This document shows, piece by piece, positions 60,521 through 64,000 of a DNA stretch of 64,000 nt. Under the pieces are notes generated by a model. The model worked only from the letters and a program-made list of their open reading frames with translations, searched no databases and was not told the origin of the DNA. A program made the translations under genes and the position numbers. Location of the stretch: contig LGRX02015975.1 in assembly GCA_001247695.2 (NCBI GenBank), positions 36,164 to 100,163 of the forward strand. The letters run 5' to 3'. Source of the DNA: Cymbomonas tetramitiformis. Taxonomy: Eukaryota > Chlorophyta > Pyramimonadophyceae > Pyramimonadales > Pyramimonadaceae. The stretch's first letter is position 1. Every line of letters starts with the position of its first letter.

Positions 60521-60645
60521 CCCGCAATTTTTATTACAAAATATTACTCGAATTATTTATTTGTGCATGATGCTTTCGTACTCGGCGAGTCCCGGTAGAT
60601 TTTTTTGTTGCATTTTTGCTCATATGCGTGCATATCATGTACAAG

Positions 60646-60842
60646 TATGCAAATATGGGTACATCCATGTGCAATTTAGGCCAGCATGCACGGTACACGT
60701 TTATGAATGTGCGTATTCAGGTGCTTCAATTCCCGTAAAATAAGTTGCAACTGAGATGGGTACTAGCATATGATACACAAATCTATATCATCATACAAAT
60801 TTATTCAAAATACACCAAATATTTGTCTATGATGTCTTCTAG
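60646..60842. repeat. About 195-bp direct repeat, copy 1
   Basis: TATGCAAATATGGGTACATC, CACGGTACACGTTTATG and GTTGCAACTGAGATGGGTAC recur in the same order at 61,784-61,976 (about 90% alike by eye). The pair brackets the ORF at 61,016-61,426. Confidence 0.85.
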
Positions 60843-61015
60843 GCAAGAGATTTCGATCATTTCACCGTGCTAAGGCTACTATATTGCTGATACATTGGAA
60901 TCTATATCTTCAATCCACAATTATTTGCGGTACTTGTAGGTTTTAATTCCCTCGATAGCGAGGTAACGTTGACGGCAATGTTGACGCTCTATCGGAGAAC
61001 ATAAATGGCAGAGCT

Positions 61016-61426
61016 TTATTGGTCAAGGCAATTGCATCGCACGCAATATAGGTCGATTTCCTCTTCTCGTTGATGCCGCGTAATAATAAGCGCCCAAGTG
61101 ACGTCGATTGGAATGACCAGTGTCCTTGGGGTAACCCATTCGTTCCCTATTGGGCTCTGGTCGGGATAAAGTTCCGGTTCTTGAAGGTCAAAAAACATGT
61201 ATTTCCGAATTCTCCAGGTGTAGCGCCACCAAACGATCCCTAAGTCCTGTCGGACATGTCTGTCCTCGTAGGGGATGTTTAAGAACTTACATATCATCCA
61301 GCTGTCTACATTGCATTGAGGACATCGCTGGTGGACCATTCCATGTGTATTGATAGCGTCTGCACTGGCTTCATCACGATCTTCATCGGGTGTCCCATAA
61401 ACTCCGAATCGTAGAATTGAAGGCAT
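61016..61426 (-). CDS. Cys-containing ORF, unknown, possible transposon-derived
   Basis: From ATG at 61,426 (MPSILRFGVYGTPDEDRDEA) to a stop at 61,016; 136 residues. It contains HQRCPQCNVDSWMICKFLNI, WWRYTWRIRKYMFF and YCVRCNC; CPxC and CVRC could be zinc ligands. The frame is open further upstream to 61,516, but an AG acceptor and the MPS start shared with nearby ORFs favour 61,426. It lies between a 195-bp direct repeat. No family assigned. Confidence 0.45.
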   Translation of the reverse strand: MPSILRFGVYGTPDEDRDEASADAINTHGMVHQRCPQCNVDSWMICKFLNIPYEDRHVRQDLGIVWWRYTWRIRKYMFFDLQEPELYPDQSPIGNEWVTPRTLVIPIDVTWALIITRHQREEEIDLYCVRCNCLDQ

Positions 61427-61783
61427 AACGTGGCCACGATATTGCAGGATTTTATACCTGTAGATAACAATGCTTGCAAGGTGATTAGCAGTTGAAGCGA
61501 GCGTCGCCCATAGCAAAAGTCGAAAATATATATTGTGAGGATAAATGTGGAGCTATAATACCTGCAGATGGCAATGCTTTCAAGGTAAGTAGCAGATGTT
61601 TGAAGGTATGGTTGAAGGTGCGTATGTTAGAAGAAACAAGGGGAAATGAATCTTCAAGGGTCGGGCAAGAGCTTTTGTACCTGGTCGTGAGTGGACCGCG
61701 GGTCGTGCAAGAGTAGTGTACTTTTGGTCCAATCAAATTCGTATATCTCGCACATGCGGGATCACTTAGTCGCCGATTCCCGT

Positions 61784-61976
61784 ATGCAAATATGGGTACA
61801 TCCATGTGCAATTTAGGTCAGTATGCACGGTACACGTTTATGGATGTGCATATTCGGATGCTTCAATTCCCAGAAAACAAGTTGCAACTGAGATGGGTAC
61901 TAGCATATGATACACAAATCGATATCATCATACAAATTTAATCTATATACACCAAATAATTGTCTAGGATGTCTAG
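61784..61976. repeat. About 195-bp direct repeat, copy 2
   Basis: Partner of 60,646-60,842. The spacing between copies is about 1.14 kb. Confidence 0.85.
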
Positions 61977-62221
61977 GAGCACATAAATAAGGGTAAGTGT
62001 TGGTGTATTAAGCTAGCAGAATAATACATTAGTGTAAGTATCTAATGTGAACTTGCAATTTAAGTATACTATTCTTATCGAAAAGTAGTCGAAAACCCTC
62101 GGGAGGTTGCAATCCTAAGTGCTCGAAATCAAAGTGGAATCAAGATAACATTCTGACTCGTAGCCGCCGTGGTTTCAATTGCCGCGACAGGTAACGTTGA
62201 CGGTAACGTTACGGCTGAACC

Positions 62222-62463
62222 TGTCGGAACTTGAACCGAAGGGCAAGGTCGTTTCGAAACACACATCGAAAATACCCCAACGTGCATTTGTTGCCTTCCG
62301 CATTCCTGCACATATAACATTCATTGTAGTTCCTCCACAACATTCGAACAGTCATACCATGAGGAAGATAGTCAAAATTCCTCATTCTCATTCTGGGGGC
62401 AGTAGGGCATGTTGCGTACATGCCAAGAACATAGGCAACAATATATTCTCGCTTGGATGGCAT
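62222..62463 (-). CDS. 'MPSKR' first exon, transposase-N-terminus-like, copy 1
   Basis: From ATG at 62,463 (MPSKREYIVAYVLGMYATC) through YLPHGMTVRMLWRNYNECYM, KCTLGYFRCVFRNDL and RFKFRQ to a likely GT donor near 62,221. The pattern YLPxxMTvxxLWxxYN...CtlxyFrxvFr resembles the N-terminal region of many eukaryotic DDE transposases and related DNA-binding proteins. Homologous to the ORF at 62,803-63,012. Downstream exons were not traced. Confidence 0.5.
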
Positions 62464-62802
62464 GGTTGGATGAGGTGGCAGGTGAAGAAAGAAAAGTGCC
62501 AAGTTGAAAAGTGAGTTGTGAGGACAAGGTAGGTGCTTAAATATCTCAGTAGTGTGGCCGTCGTGATTTCAGTTGGCCAATCAAATGACCTCTTTCAGGT
62601 GGGTCGGATCGAAGGCCCGCATGTCACAAACATAGCATGTCACAACATTGAAATGTGAAACGTCGATAACAATTTCATTCAAAATATGTTCGAATACAAT
62701 TATATTTAACGGTGTTCCAACGATAAGTCAATTTGCTCAATGACAAAGCTATATGCTGTCGCTATATAGCATCAATTCATCCGACGGAACTTGACCCAAG
62801 AG

Positions 62803-63012
62803 CTAAGCTCCTCTCTGAACACACGACAAAAAAAGGCTGAGTGAGCATTCCATGCCTTCGCCGTCGACGCATTGTGCATTGTAGTTCTCCCACAACTTTT
62901 GGATAGTCATACCCGGCGGAAGAAGAACTGTACTGCTGCATGGGTAATACTCCCCGTGATTTTTGGCAAACTGGTCGATGTACGTGAAAACAGACTGCCG
63001 CTTGGATGGCAT
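62803..63012 (-). CDS. 'MPSKR' first exon, copy 2
   Basis: From ATG at 63,012 (MPSKRQSVFTYIDQFAKNHG) through VLLPPGMTIQKLWENYNAQC and MECSLSLFLSCVQR. It aligns with the 62,222-62,463 copy (PPGMT-LW-NYN, C-L-F--CV-R) at low identity, so this is an old tandem duplication of a first exon or short gene. Confidence 0.5.
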   Translation of the reverse strand: MPSKRQSVFTYIDQFAKNHGEYYPCSSTVLLPPGMTIQKLWENYNAQCVDGEGMECSLSLFLSCVQRGA

Positions 63013-63352
63013 GACTATGGTAGAAGTAGAAGCAGGTGCGTCGCTGACGGGAAAAAGGGGCTAATGAGTAATTTAGGCAAGAAATAGAGCTTATGATCTT
63101 GGAAAGTCTTGGACCTGCCGAATTATTAGCCTATCAGATACCCGGTACTAGTCCGCTCGGATCAAAGGACCTACAAGTACATATCTACTATTACTTTGCG
63201 ACGAAGGCGTGTCTGCGAAGTCCATGATTATTCTGTCTGCATTGTCAATCATTCTATGAAAGCAACCTCTGAAGTGTGATTTTCGGGCACCTTAACTTGC
63301 AGATGCACATCATCAACCGACCAAACGGAGTGAGACGGTAAAATGGATAAGA

Positions 63353-63916
63353 CTATACAAAATCTGGAGCGTGTAAGTTGGAGTATACAAACCCCATTCT
63401 TGCTGTATACTTCTGAAAGTGAGGGGTTTTGAAAATTGTGGCGTCCCGCATTTCAATGCGCACCGAGGTAACGATTTGCCCGCCAGATATCTGCTGTCTC
63501 GCGATGGGGCGACCCTTTAGCCGACCTGCAAAACATGCGACGCATTGGATTTCCCAAAAGGATAGAAACTGCAGGTAGTCCCCATAGGACCAAGCACTCA
63601 TGGAATTCCGTTCTGCTGGATGCCGCGTATCCCCCGGGTACTTAAACAAAGGTCGGCATCTTGCATATGGCTGTCCTAATATATGACCCCTTGCAAAACG
63701 ACAGAAAAACTTATGCCGTGCGTAATCAGCTTTCCGACAAGTTTGGGGGGCTTTGCAGTAATTCGCAAGATAGCAGCCGGTACACGTTGCAAGTTGTGAA
63801 CGATCTTGAAGCCCGCAGTGCAGGCAAACTGGGTACAAAAATTTCATCCGTAAAGGCAGATTATCATGCACGCTTGCGTCATACATTTGAAATTGTATCT
63901 TACGGTCCTCTTCCAT
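63353..63916 (-). CDS. MYND zinc-finger protein
   Basis: 187 residues from ATG at 63,916 (MEEDRKIQFQMYDASVHDNL). Residues about 30-75 form the MYND finger: CLHCG, TCTGCYLANYC, APQTCRKADYARHKFFC, supplying the eight Cys/His ligands. The rest (SYGDYLQFLSFWEIQCVACF, FKTPHFQKYTARMGFVYSN) is unrecognised. It may be complete as one exon. It is longer than the MYND ORF at 57,284-57,529 and not obviously a duplicate of it. Probable role: protein-protein contact in transcriptional control, from the family only. Confidence 0.65.
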   Translation of the reverse strand: MEEDRKIQFQMYDASVHDNLPLRMKFLYPVCLHCGLQDRSQLATCTGCYLANYCKAPQTCRKADYARHKFFCRFARGHILGQPYARCRPLFKYPGDTRHPAERNSMSAWSYGDYLQFLSFWEIQCVACFAGRLKGRPIARQQISGGQIVTSVRIEMRDATIFKTPHFQKYTARMGFVYSNLHAPDFV

Positions 63917-64000
63917 CGATTTCTTGAGCGCTAGTTCTGAGGGCGAGGACTCTTCAGGGAACCATAGTAACCAAATGTTTTTATCTGGATTTTCCTTCCG

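Overview
This is nuclear DNA of a eukaryote. The genes are split by GT-AG introns. Several introns are full of minisatellites and transposable elements, a tyrosine-recombinase retroelement is present, and there is one 20-N assembly gap (16,582-16,601). The RecG-like helicase looks closest to plastid/mitochondrial RecG of the green lineage, and scattered TTTAGGG-like words occur. A green alga is therefore the best guess, but the sequence does not prove it. Gene calls rest on conserved motifs plus intron phases that agree from exon to exon. No database search was possible.

Layout. (1) 1-10.3 kb, minus strand: a RecG-type helicase gene whose 3' end runs off the left edge. Its introns hold a 595-bp foldback element, a reverse-transcriptase fragment, a 200/201-bp tandem array coding for 67-residue repeats, and a 26-bp minisatellite. 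(2) 12.3-14.9 kb, minus: a DEDDh 3'-5' exonuclease with paired E2F-like sites just upstream. (3) 15.1-15.7 kb, minus: a small two-exon gene of unknown function. (4) 15.7-18.1 kb: AT-rich, with the gap and two short hairpins. (5) 18.2-47.7 kb, plus: one very long gene, with about 40 exons traced, for a coiled-coil protein of roughly 2,400 residues. It is built from tandem A-B-C exon cassettes whose exon lengths (281, 94 and 54 nt) and phases are kept. This is the most unusual feature of the window. (6) 40.0-45.4 kb, minus: a PAT/Ngaro-like YR retroelement (Gag, RT-RNase H, Tudor-like domain, tyrosine recombinase) with split direct repeats, sitting antisense in an intron of the coiled-coil gene. 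(7) 50.8-53.6 kb, plus: an intronless, secreted or membrane-targeted S9 serine peptidase. (8) 53.6-64 kb: AT-rich DNA. It contains a compact cluster of tiny ORFs (54.7-57.5 kb) that looks like a decayed virus-like insertion, a TA-flanked MITE, two MYND-finger ORFs, and a duplicated family of short 'MPSKR' first exons resembling the N-terminus of DDE transposases.

How the genes relate. RecG (fork reversal and recombination) and the DEDDh exonuclease are both DNA-maintenance functions, but nothing shows that they are co-regulated. The coiled-coil gene probably grew by unequal crossing-over, helped by the 39-bp and 21-bp minisatellites in its introns. Its newest cassettes are almost identical, and one copy is frameshifted.
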